64,000 nt of DNA, from contig CAWKDK010000018.1 of the NCBI GenBank assembly GCA_963848375.1, positions 248,001-312,000 of the forward strand. The letters run 5' to 3'. The DNA comes from JAJPJE01 sp963848375 (lineage in GTDB: Bacteria > Acidobacteriota > Terriglobia > Terriglobales > Acidobacteriaceae). The notes beneath the pieces are model-generated. The model had not been told where the DNA came from, searched no databases, and was given only the letters and a program-made list of their open reading frames with translations. Shown here piece after piece: positions 27,533 through 38,938 of this stretch; positions within the stretch are counted from its first letter, which is position 1, and every line of letters starts with the position of its first letter. The position numbers and the translations under genes were made by a program.

Positions 27533-28846
27533 ATGGCCAACAGCTCATTGCGAACAACTTGTTGCATCGTCGGTGGCGGACCTGCGGGCGTGATGCTTGG
27601 CTATCTGCTCGCGCGCAAGGGCGTGGAAGTAACGGTTCTGGAGAAGCACAAAGATTTCTTTCGCGACTTTCGCGGCGACACGGTTCATCCGTCCACGCTG
27701 GAACTGATGTACGAGTTGGGACTATTGCAGCAATTCCTGCGCGTGCCTCACCAGGAGTTACAACACGTTGGTGGCGTTATCGGAGATTACAGATTCAAAG
27801 CGGCCGATTTTCGCCGTGTTCCGTCGCACTGCAAGTTCGTTGCGTTAATGCCGCAGTGGGACTTCCTCGACTTCCTCACTGCGCAGGCAAAGAAATTCAA
27901 AACCTTCGAGCTATTGATGGAGCACGAAGCCACTGATCTGGTTCGCGAAAACGGGCGTGTGCATGGAGTTTCGGTGCAAACGCCGCAAGGCACTCGCGAG
28001 ATTCGCGCAGACCTGGTGGTTGCATGCGACGGGCGGCACTCCGACATGCGCCAGGCTGCCGAGCTTCCGTTGCGGGAGTTTGGCGTTCCGATTGATGTGT
28101 TGTGGTTTCGCATCACCCGCAGGCCTGGAGATCCCGAGCAGTTGCTGGGGAACGTCAACTATGGCCACGTGCTGATCCTTATTAACCGCGGCGAGTACTT
28201 CCAGGCGGGACTGTTGATTCGCAAAGGGTCGTTCAACGAGCTAAAAGCGGATGGACTGGACGCCTTTCGCAGCCGCATCACGCGGATCGCGCCATACTTG
28301 AGCGAACATGTGCAGGAGCTGCAGGATTGGGATCAGATCAAGCTGCTCACGGTGCAACTGAACCGTCTGGAGCGCTGGTACAGGCCGGGCTTGCTTTGTA
28401 TTGGCGACGCGGCGCATGCGATGTCGCCAGCAGGCGGAGTGGGAATCAACCTGGCGATTCAGGATGCAGTTGCAACTGCGAATCTACTGTCCGATGCGCT
28501 GCTTGAAGGACGAGTCGGCGAAGAGTCGCTTGCGCAGGTACAACGGCGCCGCGAATTTCCTACCGTGGTGACACAGGCGCTGCAGGCGAATGCTCATAAA
28601 CTTCTGAATCTGGTATTTAAAAATCCAGGACCTGTGAGCGCGCCGTGGCAACTGAAAGCGGTGGTCCGTATACCTGGGTTTACGCACCTCACGGCACGGG
28701 CGATCGGAATGGGAGTACGCCCTGAACACGTCAGAGAAGTGAAGCGCAAGGCTTGCAAAGGGACTCGGTTAGCGAAGATCGCTGTGGGTTTGGGCGTGGT
28801 CGCCGGATTCCTAAGCGTGTGGAGCATGAGACAGCAGCGGACCTAG
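27533..28846 (+). CDS. FAD-dependent aromatic-ring hydroxylase-like monooxygenase
   Basis: 437 residues. The FAD-binding GGGPAGVMLGYLLARKG is at about residues 13-29, RDFRGDTVHPSTLELMYELG is the group A flavin monooxygenase insertion, and the second FAD motif is LLCIGDAAHAMSPAGGVGINLAIQDA. Group A flavoprotein monooxygenases (PHBH/UbiH type) hydroxylate phenols, polyketides or quinone precursors using NAD(P)H and O2. The gene has a good GGGGACGG ribosome site and stands alone, 120 bases after the corrected galE end. The substrate is unknown. The C-terminus is basic, with a single hydrophobic stretch. Confidence 0.85.
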   Translation: MANSSLRTTCCIVGGGPAGVMLGYLLARKGVEVTVLEKHKDFFRDFRGDTVHPSTLELMYELGLLQQFLRVPHQELQHVGGVIGDYRFKAADFRRVPSHCKFVALMPQWDFLDFLTAQAKKFKTFELLMEHEATDLVRENGRVHGVSVQTPQGTREIRADLVVACDGRHSDMRQAAELPLREFGVPIDVLWFRITRRPGDPEQLLGNVNYGHVLILINRGEYFQAGLLIRKGSFNELKADGLDAFRSRITRIAPYLSEHVQELQDWDQIKLLTVQLNRLERWYRPGLLCIGDAAHAMSPAGGVGINLAIQDAVATANLLSDALLEGRVGEESLAQVQRRREFPTVVTQALQANAHKLLNLVFKNPGPVSAPWQLKAVVRIPGFTHLTARAIGMGVRPEHVREVKRKACKGTRLAKIAVGLGVVAGFLSVWSMRQQRT

Positions 28847-28873
28847 GCCTTGCAGGCTAGAGTCGCGTGCCCA

Positions 28874-29237
28874 TCAACGAGCAGAGCGTTTGCTGCTGGT
28901 CGTGCGTTTTTTGGTTTTATCGTTCTTATCTCTTCTGATTTTCCAGGCAGTCTGCAAAGCTCCGGCGAGCACGTCTTCGCTGGCCTCCGATAAGCGAATG
29001 TGCGTCGATCCCATACGGCCCCAACCCCCTGCAATCGGGAGGAATATGTGCGGAGCCTCGGCAACGAACTGCCCCTGAACTTCCGGGGTGAGCATCAGGT
29101 TCCCGTATCCCTGAGCTTGGGACGCCAGGGTTGCGAAGATTCGTCCGCCGACCCGAAAGTCAGCTGGCGCCCATATGCGAGCCTTCCTCGACTCCGTCCA
29201 GGCTGAGCGCAATTCGTCGAAAGTCTTGTGCATTCAT
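28874..29237 (-). CDS. MmcQ/YjbR-family protein, one frameshift
   Basis: The upstream frame gives the N-terminus (MNAQDFRRIALSLDGVEE from ATG 29237), and the second frame gives the rest (PADFRVGGRIFATLA, PHIFLPIAGGWGRMGSTHIRL). Removing one G in the run at 29170-29172 joins them into a 120-residue protein of normal length. YjbR-like proteins have a CyaY-like fold and are often annotated as DNA-binding; their role is unproven. The C-terminal tail is very basic. It lies 23 bases downstream of FetB on the same strand and may be the last gene of that transcript. Confidence 0.78.
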
Positions 29238-29260
29238 GGTCGTTATTTCCTGAACGATTT

Positions 29261-30067
29261 CTACAGAGACCGGGTTGTTGCGGTCGCCGGGCGCAACACG
29301 AGTTGGTCGTTCGGTGAGAAGGCGCGTTTGCGCACCAATGTCGTACTCACCAAACACGTGATGGACGACGCCGAGAAGATCATCGCGATCACGACGAATT
29401 GATAGATCGCAGCGTAAATCGGGGGAGAACCGGAGAGCAGCATGCCGGCCATCAGGCCCGGAATCCAGACAATGCCAAGGGATTTGAGATTGTCGAGCGC
29501 CGGGATCAGGCTGGCGCGAAACGCATTCTGCACGTATGGATTCACAGTGTTGCCGGCGGAGGCACCGAGAGAGAGCGCAGCTTCGATCTGGCCGACATTG
29601 CCGGTGACCTCTGACCGGAAGCGCTCGAGCGCCAGCGAATTCGAGTTCATCGAGTTTGCGATCAGCATGCTGCCGACGGGGATCAGCGAGGTGATCGCCC
29701 AATCGATTACGCCTGCCAGCGTCATTAACGTAATTACGATTCCAGCTCCGGCGACGATTCCATATAGCGAAACTTCATACGCACCGGGAATGGCTTTCAC
29801 GCGGCGCGAAGAGATGAAAGCGGCGGCGACCATCATGATCGAAAGCATGATGACCGCCGTCCACTGCGGGCCTTTCAACAGCAACACGAGGATGAAGCCC
29901 ATGGCGGATATCTGGGTGATGCCACGCACGAGCGCAATAACGATTTCGGATTCGAGATGAATGTGGCGGCGACGCGCTAAGAAGAGGATCACGAGTGCCA
30001 GAGCAGCAGCAATGCCGGCCTGGGCGAATCCGAGAGCGATATGACTGCTGAAGACGTGCTTAAGCAT
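29261..30067 (-). CDS. fetB: ABC transporter permease, FetB (UPF0014) family
   Basis: 268 residues with six to seven hydrophobic helices, including ITQISAMGFILVLLL and a helix-rich C-terminal half. The family signature around AFISSRRVKAIPGAYE and the long conserved segment NSLALERFRSEVTGNVGQIEAALSLGA are typical of FetB/YbbM. The family works with FetA as an iron exporter in enterobacteria under peroxide stress; other members may move different substrates. It overlaps FetA by eight bases, so the two are co-translated. Confidence 0.9.
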   Translation of the reverse strand: MLKHVFSSHIALGFAQAGIAAALALVILFLARRRHIHLESEIVIALVRGITQISAMGFILVLLLKGPQWTAVIMLSIMMVAAAFISSRRVKAIPGAYEVSLYGIVAGAGIVITLMTLAGVIDWAITSLIPVGSMLIANSMNSNSLALERFRSEVTGNVGQIEAALSLGASAGNTVNPYVQNAFRASLIPALDNLKSLGIVWIPGLMAGMLLSGSPPIYAAIYQFVVIAMIFSASSITCLVSTTLVRKRAFSPNDQLVLRPATATTRSL

Positions 30068-30761
30068 GCGTGATCTCCTGCGCGGCGACGATTCGCTCGA
30101 GACGTCCGGCGCGCATCAGCATGGCGCGATCAGCAAGTCGAGCGGCTTGGGAAATGTCGTGCGTCACGATAAGGCAGGTGAGTTTGTTGGCGCGAACAAC
30201 ATCGACGATCACGGCTTCCACCGTGCGTTTGGCGGCGTCGTCAAGCGCGGATGTTGGCTCGTCGAGGAGAAGGATCTCGGGAGAATTGGCGAGTGTGCGC
30301 GCGACGGAAACGCGCTGGGCTTCGCCGCCCGAGAGCTCTGTGACCGGTCGCGAAGCAAAGCCAGGCAGACCAACTTGCAGGAGCAGGTGTGAGACGACGG
30401 TATCAAGTACCGTTTCGCCGCGCTGCTCGGGGCCGAAGCGTAAATTGTCGGCAACGGTTCCCGGAAACAAGAAAGGAGTTTGTAACACGAGGCCAATTTT
30501 GCGGCGGAGTTCACGCGGCGCGAGTTGCCGGTAATCCATGCCGTCGAGAAAGCAGGTGCCCGAGGTGGGTTCGTCGAGGCGATTAATTAACCGGAGAAAA
30601 GATGACTTGCCCGCGCCACTGGGACCGCAGATGGCCATAATTTCGCCACGAACGACGGAGACGCTTACGTCGTTGACCAGCGCAGCAGTTCCAACCATCC
30701 GAGTGAGATGCTCGGTGCGCAGAATCGCGGCGCCTGCGTGATTATCCCGTGAATCGGACAT
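30060..30761 (-). CDS. fetA: ABC transporter ATP-binding protein, FetA-like
   Basis: 233 residues. Walker A GPSGAGKSS, Q-loop VLQTPFLFPG, signature LSGGEAQRVSVA, Walker B ILLLDEPTSALD and the H-loop in TCLIVTHDIS are all intact. It pairs with FetB through an eight-base overlap. A homologous pair in E. coli exports iron and aids peroxide tolerance. The ATG follows a short intergenic gap (30762-30855) with a TATAAC-like element on the minus strand but no clear operator. Confidence 0.92.
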   Translation of the reverse strand: MSDSRDNHAGAAILRTEHLTRMVGTAALVNDVSVSVVRGEIMAICGPSGAGKSSFLRLINRLDEPTSGTCFLDGMDYRQLAPRELRRKIGLVLQTPFLFPGTVADNLRFGPEQRGETVLDTVVSHLLLQVGLPGFASRPVTELSGGEAQRVSVARTLANSPEILLLDEPTSALDDAAKRTVEAVIVDVVRANKLTCLIVTHDISQAARLADRAMLMRAGRLERIVAAQEITHA

Positions 30762-30855
30762 CCAACAGTTATACCCTTCTTAAGGAAATTGAAGCATCAG
30801 ACGCGAGAGGTAACCGGGTATTAATTCAGTTTGAGTGAAGCACGAGCCGCGCTGA

Positions 30856-31704
30856 CTATTTCTTCTTCGGCTTCATGGCCTCCCAGTCCGCATCGGAAAG
30901 AATCTGCCCGGCGTAGCTGAATTCGCCCGCGCCCTGAAGCCACTCACCTCCGTCCATCACGACGATGTCGCCGTTGATGTAAGTACAACCGTCGCTAACC
31001 AGGAAGGCGGCCAGATTCGCGAGTTCGGCCGGAGTTCCAAACCGGCGCAGAGGAACACGCCGGAGCGCGAACTTCTCCAACTCTGGAGAAGGCATCAGTC
31101 GCGAGAAGGCGCCTTCGGTCGGAATCGGCCCAGGCGCGATCCCATTCAGGCGGATACCGCGCGGTCCCCACTCAACGGCGAGGCTGGTAGTTAGAGCCAT
31201 CACTCCGGCCTTCGCGACGGCGGAAGGAACTACGTACGCAGAGCCGGATCCGCTGGCCGCGTAGGTGGTAACGATGTTCAGTACTGTCCCGGGATGATTC
31301 GCCGCGAGCCAGCGCCGGCCGCATCCGAGGGTCATATGTACAGTTCCATTGAGGACGATCCCGATCACTGCGTCGAAAGCACGCGGCGAGAGTTCTTCGG
31401 TCTTGGCCAGGAAATTTCCGGCCGCATTGTTTACGAGAATATCGAGCGGACCGGCGGTCCATATGGAATCGAGCAGGCTTTCGACCGCGGCGACGTCGCG
31501 GACGTCACAAGTGGCCTGATGTATGCGGCCCGGACCAATCGATTCGAGCTCGAAGGTCGTGGTTTCCAGGACACCGGTGCGGCGGCCGCAGATGTAAACC
31601 GTTGCACCCAGTTGCAGAAAACGCTCCGCCATCGCGCGACCGAGCCCAGTGCCTCCTCCAGTAATCAACGCGCGCTTACCAGCAAGTAAGTCGGGTGTGA
31701 ACAT
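30856..31704 (-). CDS. Short-chain dehydrogenase, 2,4-dienoyl-CoA reductase-like
   Basis: 282 residues. The NADP-binding GGGTGLGRAMAERFLQLG follows the N-terminus; NNAAGNF and the substrate-side SAYVVPSAVAKAGVMAL follow. The last corresponds to the FVV-Ser-Ala-x-x-Lys version of the SDR active site seen in 2,4-dienoyl-CoA reductases, rather than the plain YxxxK. The C-terminus has YINGDIVVMDGGEWLQGAGEF. Likely role: reduction of dienoyl-CoA or a related enoyl thioester in fatty acid breakdown, as the family suggests. The gene stands alone; the 270 bases upstream to 31974 hold no further gene that I can support. Confidence 0.83.
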   Translation of the reverse strand: MFTPDLLAGKRALITGGGTGLGRAMAERFLQLGATVYICGRRTGVLETTTFELESIGPGRIHQATCDVRDVAAVESLLDSIWTAGPLDILVNNAAGNFLAKTEELSPRAFDAVIGIVLNGTVHMTLGCGRRWLAANHPGTVLNIVTTYAASGSGSAYVVPSAVAKAGVMALTTSLAVEWGPRGIRLNGIAPGPIPTEGAFSRLMPSPELEKFALRRVPLRRFGTPAELANLAAFLVSDGCTYINGDIVVMDGGEWLQGAGEFSYAGQILSDADWEAMKPKKK

Positions 31705-31974
31705 GTTTAGAACTCCGCAGGGGAGGGTAGCAGAACAGCCCGAAAAAGTAAGCTGAGGGAATGGTATTTCCGGAGAGAGTTTCTAATCAGAAACTGGCTG
31801 GCTGAATTTGATCCCAGGTACGGAGAAGCCGAGTGCGTATGTGAATATGAACTGTTCGGATGCAATCCCAACTCTGAAACGCATTTTCAGAAGACAACAA
31901 AAATCTTGTGCGCTCTGGAAGAGAGGAATCCGTTCTGCCGGAGCGCTCATCTAACGAAACCCAAGGTGAACACT

Positions 31975-32373
31975 ATGCCGGACAATTTAACTCAGATCTT
32001 GCGCCGCGAATTGAACCATCTGGATTCACAGTTACAGGAACTATCGAAACGAAAAGAAGCGATAGTAAGTCTGCTAAACAGCTATTCGGAAGGTGGAGAG
32101 AAGAGTTCCAAAGTTCTGCACATGCCCGGACCGGCAAAGCAGAATGTACCTTCATCGACTCTGGACATGGCGCAACAAGTCCTCGAACGGCATGGGGAGA
32201 TGAAAGCGGAAGAACTGATGGAGGCGATCCGTCAGGACTTCGGTGTTCGCCCGGCGCATACGTTGCCGCAGATGTTATATATCCGGGCTCGTGCGAAGAA
32301 GCGGTTCTATCGAACGGGGGACGGAAAGTTCGGAGTGATTGCCGCGAAGCGCCACGGGAAGAAAGCGGCGTAA
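31975..32373 (+). CDS. Coiled-coil plus winged-helix (HARE-HTH-like) small protein
   Basis: 132 residues from ATG 31975, where AGGTGA precedes the start; a longer frame begins at 31906. The first 40 residues form a charged coiled coil (LRRELNHLDSQLQELSKRKE). After a Pro-rich linker, residues about 63-120 form a compact domain: VLERHGEMKAEELMEAIRQDF, then TLPQMLYIRARAKKRFYRTG and KFGVIA. That pattern is like the HARE-HTH winged-helix domain that bacterial restriction and chromatin-related proteins use to read DNA. The tail is Lys-rich. DNA binding is inferred; the target is unknown. There is no linked enzyme gene. Confidence 0.65.
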   Translation: MPDNLTQILRRELNHLDSQLQELSKRKEAIVSLLNSYSEGGEKSSKVLHMPGPAKQNVPSSTLDMAQQVLERHGEMKAEELMEAIRQDFGVRPAHTLPQMLYIRARAKKRFYRTGDGKFGVIAAKRHGKKAA

Positions 32374-32374
32374 A

Positions 32375-32424
32375 GTCAGTGGTTAGTGGCTAGTCGTTAG
32401 TGGGTAGCTAGTAGCTAGTCGCTA
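32375..32424. repeat. TAGT-rich low-complexity tract
   Basis: About 50 bases of TAGTCGTTAGTGGGTAGCTAG-type repetition right after the HARE-like gene, similar in style to 21828-21866. It may be the residue of an intergenic element; no coding potential. Confidence 0.65.
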
Positions 32425-32588
32425 AACTCTGTTCGGGAAGACAGCGGTAGCTGCGGAAGACGGCGGCTTACAGATCAAAACACAATTGGCGCCTGTCCCG
32501 ATTTCTAGGGACCACGAACACATGCACGCAGGACGACACGCGACCAGCGAACGTCCTGCGGAAAGCCGCGCGGACAAACTGGTCTTGC

Positions 32589-32720
32589 TTAGACTCCCGC
32601 GGCGCGCAGCCGTGCGAGGAGATCCGTTTCAGGCTTTCTACGGAAGATCCAGCGTGCTGCCAGAAGTCCCAGAGCAATGTAAATTGAACGCGTCACCATA
32701 TCTTTTCCCCGGTCGGTCAT
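32589..32720 (-). CDS. Small putative membrane protein, 43 residues
   Basis: A short ORF from ATG 32720 to TAA 32589. A GGAAGGA ribosome site lies a few bases upstream, which is unusually good for a spurious ORF. The peptide has a polar start (MTDRGKDMVTR), one hydrophobic helix (SIYIALGLLAARWIF, residues 12-26), then a basic stretch and a short amphipathic end (ETDLLARLRAAGV). I recognise no family. The surrounding gap (32425-32946) otherwise shows no gene; 32879-32917 holds an imperfect hairpin (CCCTGG/CCAGGG) downstream of the malic enzyme. Confidence 0.5.
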   Translation of the reverse strand: MTDRGKDMVTRSIYIALGLLAARWIFRRKPETDLLARLRAAGV

Positions 32721-32946
32721 AACGTCCTTCCCGCCCTGCGAAATTACGATCACCCCATTCGCTATGGGCGTTCCAGAAAACTCTTTCTGCCAATGACTCT
32801 ATTGTCCGGAAGTACAGGGGTAAAGATGGCCGTAGTAACGCCAGCAGTAATGTTACTGGCAAGGCCGCGAGCAGAAAGAGCCCTGGATTCCTCTGTTTAC
32901 ATCGGAAAACCAGGGCTCAACTTGACGGCGTAAGGTGACGAAAGTT

Positions 32947-35247
<2,301 letters not shown>

Positions 35248-35512
35248 AACGACTCCTTCGCTGTGCCCGGGCACAGGTCGTGGACAACGTACAGCCTGAC
35301 GTTATTGCGAGGGGCGAACGTTCGTCTGTGATGGGGGACCCTGGTGGGGGTGAGCGGAGGCACTTGAGGGGGAAGCCGGGAAGGGCCTGATATCTTTTTC
35401 CAGCCTGGAGTACAGCTTGCAACCGCGATGGTGGCCCAGCGTTAACGTGGCTTGCTTTCGCTGCACTTCGGTCAGGGTGGCTTGCGGCAGGAGGCCCCCG
35501 CGAGTATAAGCT

Positions 35513-37948
35513 TTGTCGTCTCAGATAATGCCCGTGAAGAGAGTACCCATGATTCACCCGGTTCACAATCAGGCTTCCGAGCAACGTGTAAGTAGAGGAT
35601 ATCTAATCCAGATTGTGCTCGTATTTATTGCCTATCTGGTCGCGGGCAAGCTCGGCCAAGCTACAACAAACATCAGGAGCAGTAATCTTGGGCCTGTATG
35701 GCCCGCATACGGCGTTGCGCTTGCTGCAATTTTGATTTGCGGATACCGCGTGTGGCTCGGGGTGGCGGCTGGGGCATTTCTGGTGGCATTCTTCAGCCCC
35801 GTTGCTCACGTGGCTGCATTAGGGCAAGCGGCTGGAGCGACAATAGCAGCGGTAACGGGTGCTTTCCTGCTCCACCGCTTTACCAATTTTGACCGCTCGC
35901 TGTCTCGCTTATCTGATGCATTCAGCCTGATTGCACTTGGGGGACTTAGCAGTGCCATTGTGAGCGCGTCAATCGGAGTACTCGTCCTATATGCAACTGG
36001 TGTGCATGCTTATTCGGGGTGGGGCGCGGCTTGGGTGATCTATTGGTTGGGGGATGCTACTGGGGTTTTACTGATCACTCCACTCGCACTCCGTTTCACT
36101 GATTTCTCAGAGCTACGCGACCGGGGTCGCATCACAGAACTTGCTATTCTTCTGTTGCTCCTTGCGGCAACGTCCTTCGTTATCTTCAGCGATCTGCATT
36201 CTATTCCAGTCAAGCTGCATCTCATGGCGTTCGCAGTACTACCATTCATAATTTGGGCAGCTATTCGTTTCGGAGTGGGCGTAACGGCATTGTCGATTCT
36301 CGTGGTTGCTGCCATTGCTACCGTTGAAACTGCCTTAGGGTCCGGTCCGTTTTCCAGCAACACCACGTTCGAAAATGCTGTTCTATTGGATGTTTACTTC
36401 GCAGTGCTCTCGGTATCGGGACTGTCATTGGCGGCCGTGATCTCCGAGCGGGAGCATGCGGAGCACCAGAGAGAGCAGGCTGTAAGCAAACAAGCAACAA
36501 TGGAAGCCCGACTTCAAGCAGCGCAGGCGCTTCAATTGAGCGAGCAACGATGGCACTTAGCGGCGCAGGCGGGGAAGATGTACGCCTATGAATGGGATGT
36601 AGCCACCGATGCAGTTGTTCAATCCAGTGAAGTCGCTAGTGTTCTGGGCCAAATAGGCCAAGCGTCCATCCTTACACGCCAACAAATACTGGCTAGTGTT
36701 CACCCGGATGATCGAGCGCGATTCACTGCTTCCACCACGGAGCGAACCCCTGGAAGTCCAGATACCCAGATTAACTACCGCGTATTGCGTCCTGATGGAT
36801 CAGTCATATGGCTGGAAAAAACCGCACGCGCTTTCTTCGGCCGTGACGGCAGAATGGTGCGAATGGTTGGTATGGTGACCGATATCACCGAACGCAAGCA
36901 GGCGGAGGATAGACTCCGAGAGTACGAGAAAGCGGTGGAAGGCGCCGACGAAATGATCGCCGTCGTCGACCGAAAATACCGTTATCTGATCGCGAATCGT
37001 AGATTCTTGTCGCTGCGGAATATGAGAAAGGAGCAGGTTGTGGGGCAGTTTGCCCACGAGGTATTGAACGACGGAGTTTTTGAGGCTGTCGTCAAGGGAA
37101 AACTTGATAAGTGTTTTGAAGGCAACGTCGTCAGGTTCGAAATGAAATATACGTATCCTGAGCTTGGCGAGAGAAGCTTACTCGTCTCGTACTTTCCTAT
37201 CGAAGGCGCTAATGGCATTGATCGAGTTGCCTGCATTTTGCAGGACGTCACTGATCGTAAGCAAGCAGAAGAGGCTCTTGCGACCATGAGCCGGAAACTG
37301 ATTGAAGCACAAGAGCAGGAACGCGCTCGGATCGCGAGGGAACTTCACGATGACATTAACCAACGTCTTGCTCTATTGGCGTTCGATATCGAAGAATCAA
37401 AGCAGAACCTTCCCACCTCCGCCGAGGACATGACTCGACTGCTAACCGAGGTTTCGGAACGGATCGATGAGGTGTCAGCCGAAGTGCAATCCATATCGCA
37501 TCAACTCCACTACTCACAACTGGAGCATCTCGGCATTGTTGCTGCCGTGAAGAGCTTCTGTCGCGATGTTACTTTGCGGCAGAAAGTCGAGATCGATTTC
37601 ACGCACGACGATATTCCGAGAACTTTGCCACAGGAGATCGCTTTATGTCTGTTCCGAGTCTTGCAGGAAGCACTGCATAACGCGGTCAAGCATAGCAACG
37701 TGCGACACTTCGAAGTGAGACTGGGCTGCTCGGCGAATGAGCTTCATCTCATTGTCTCAGATCGCGGAACTGGATTCGAGATCGAGAGGGCGACGAATAA
37801 GGGAGGATTGGGACTCATCAGCATGCAGGAGCGAGTCAGGCTCGTAAATGGAACGATTGCCATAGAATCGAAGCCGATGGGTGGAACCACTATTCACGTT
37901 CGCGTTCCATTCGATTTAGCGTGCGCTCTTCAGCGGGCGACTGGATAG
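35513..37948 (+). CDS. Membrane sensor histidine kinase: MASE1, PAS domains, NarL-type kinase core
   Basis: 811 residues if the TTG at 35513 is used; ATG 35528 or 35549 (after GAGAG) would shorten it slightly. Residues ~25-310 are eight hydrophobic helices with the pattern of MASE1 (NLGPVWPAYGVALAAILICG). Then come two PAS regions (WHLAAQAGKMYAYEWDV and AVEGADEMIAVVDRKYRYL) and a HisKA_3-type phospho-His in IARELHDDINQRLALLAF. The ATP-binding domain ends with DRGTGFE and GGLGLISMQERV. Two-helix NarX/DesK-type kinases partner with NarL-like regulators; none is encoded next to it. The region 35.5-38.9 kb looks somewhat less GC-rich than its surroundings, so transfer is possible. Confidence 0.87.
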   Translation: MSSQIMPVKRVPMIHPVHNQASEQRVSRGYLIQIVLVFIAYLVAGKLGQATTNIRSSNLGPVWPAYGVALAAILICGYRVWLGVAAGAFLVAFFSPVAHVAALGQAAGATIAAVTGAFLLHRFTNFDRSLSRLSDAFSLIALGGLSSAIVSASIGVLVLYATGVHAYSGWGAAWVIYWLGDATGVLLITPLALRFTDFSELRDRGRITELAILLLLLAATSFVIFSDLHSIPVKLHLMAFAVLPFIIWAAIRFGVGVTALSILVVAAIATVETALGSGPFSSNTTFENAVLLDVYFAVLSVSGLSLAAVISEREHAEHQREQAVSKQATMEARLQAAQALQLSEQRWHLAAQAGKMYAYEWDVATDAVVQSSEVASVLGQIGQASILTRQQILASVHPDDRARFTASTTERTPGSPDTQINYRVLRPDGSVIWLEKTARAFFGRDGRMVRMVGMVTDITERKQAEDRLREYEKAVEGADEMIAVVDRKYRYLIANRRFLSLRNMRKEQVVGQFAHEVLNDGVFEAVVKGKLDKCFEGNVVRFEMKYTYPELGERSLLVSYFPIEGANGIDRVACILQDVTDRKQAEEALATMSRKLIEAQEQERARIARELHDDINQRLALLAFDIEESKQNLPTSAEDMTRLLTEVSERIDEVSAEVQSISHQLHYSQLEHLGIVAAVKSFCRDVTLRQKVEIDFTHDDIPRTLPQEIALCLFRVLQEALHNAVKHSNVRHFEVRLGCSANELHLIVSDRGTGFEIERATNKGGLGLISMQERVRLVNGTIAIESKPMGGTTIHVRVPFDLACALQRATG

Positions 37949-38153
37949 GCGAAGACGAGTGCCTATGAGCGGAACAGCGGGTGATCGTAGCGCGATAATA
38001 TCGGAGAGAAGCGTCGGATAGCTGACATAACATGATATGCTGCGATCAGTCCCAAATTGGGATTCCTACCTGCTATCCATTTTGAGGGGACGCAGAGTCC
38101 GCACCGTTCCTCAAGCATGAAAGCCCACGAATGCAAGATCAAGGGGGGCTGGC

Positions 38154-38408
38154 ATGTCATGTCGGCACTGCACCTCGAACAATCAAAGCGAATTTCGCGC
38201 AGAAATGAGCGTCGTTCATCGCAAGTTGAAGGATCTAACGAAACAGCCTGTGTTGATGTGGACAGATGTTCGGGCTTGTTCGGATTGTGGCTTCACGGAG
38301 TTCACCCTCGGCCAAGAAGAATTGCAACTCCTCTCTGGTTCTGAAGATTCCCCCGAGTTTCTGCCGCAGTTGCCGATTGACGCGCCTGACTTCTTGTATC
38401 TTCCCTGA
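38154..38408 (+). CDS. Small putative zinc-ribbon protein
   Basis: 84 residues. CxxC pairs near residues 3-6 (CRHC) and 42-45 (CSDC) are spaced like a zinc ribbon or rubredoxin-like knuckle. A ribosome site AAGGGGGG lies just upstream. The central Lys-rich segment LKDLTKQPVLMWTDV is followed by an acidic C-terminus. I recognise no named family. It lies 17 bases before the membrane protein at 38426 on the same strand, so the two probably form an operon downstream of the histidine kinase, with 205 bases of unremarkable sequence between. Confidence 0.55.
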   Translation: MSCRHCTSNNQSEFRAEMSVVHRKLKDLTKQPVLMWTDVRACSDCGFTEFTLGQEELQLLSGSEDSPEFLPQLPIDAPDFLYLP

Positions 38409-38425
38409 TCCTTAGGGAGGCTGAG

Positions 38426-38926
38426 ATGGCTCAAGCGATGCGTAAGACAACGGCTCCTGTCTCGATCAATCAGAGTTGCAGGCGTCAGCAAGAGAAGAGT
38501 TCGACGAATCTCTTGCTCAAGCACTACGAAAGGCGGAGTGTTGTCCCCAGAGCGATTATGTGGGGGGTGTTAGTCACCGCCGTAGGCATGTCGTTGGATT
38601 ACTCTGTGACCCTGTTCCATTTGCCCTGGCTACGAGAACGTCTTTTCGAAAATACGATCGAGGGAGCCTTGTTTGCGGTTTTCATGTGGGTGATTCTCGA
38701 TAGTCGGGAAAGGCGTCTCCAGCGACGCTTCAAGGAGGTTGGCTACCTTAATCACCACATTCGCAATTCTCTGGCGACCATCCAGATGGCTGAGGGTTAC
38801 GTCGCCGAGGCTGCTCAACGTTCGGAGTTAATCGCTAATGCGAGCGCACGGATTCGACTCTGCGTTGAGAAGATTTCGCGACAGCAAGATTGCGCGATCA
38901 ACGAACGTTCCCCCGAACGGCCGTGA
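38426..38926 (+). CDS. Membrane protein with histidine-kinase-like dimerisation segment but no ATPase domain
   Basis: 166 residues with a good AGGGAGG ribosome site. Two hydrophobic helices (about residues 43-60 and 72-88; AIMWGVLVTAVGMSL and ALFAVFMWVILD) are followed by a cytoplasmic helix bearing YLNHHIRNSLATIQMAEGY. That H-x-x-R-N-S-L motif resembles the phospho-acceptor helix of sensor kinases. The usual HATPase_c domain is missing, since the protein ends at a compact helix (IRLCVEKIS). It could be a DHp-like docking protein for the MASE1 kinase upstream, or a decayed kinase. I cannot tell which. Confidence 0.55.
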   Translation: MAQAMRKTTAPVSINQSCRRQQEKSSTNLLLKHYERRSVVPRAIMWGVLVTAVGMSLDYSVTLFHLPWLRERLFENTIEGALFAVFMWVILDSRERRLQRRFKEVGYLNHHIRNSLATIQMAEGYVAEAAQRSELIANASARIRLCVEKISRQQDCAINERSPERP

Positions 38927-38938
38927 CGGGGTCGACAT

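Noticed and set aside
32879..32917. Hairpin downstream of maeB as a full terminator
   Set aside because: The stem is short with a 23-base loop and no T-run, so I mention it only in passing.
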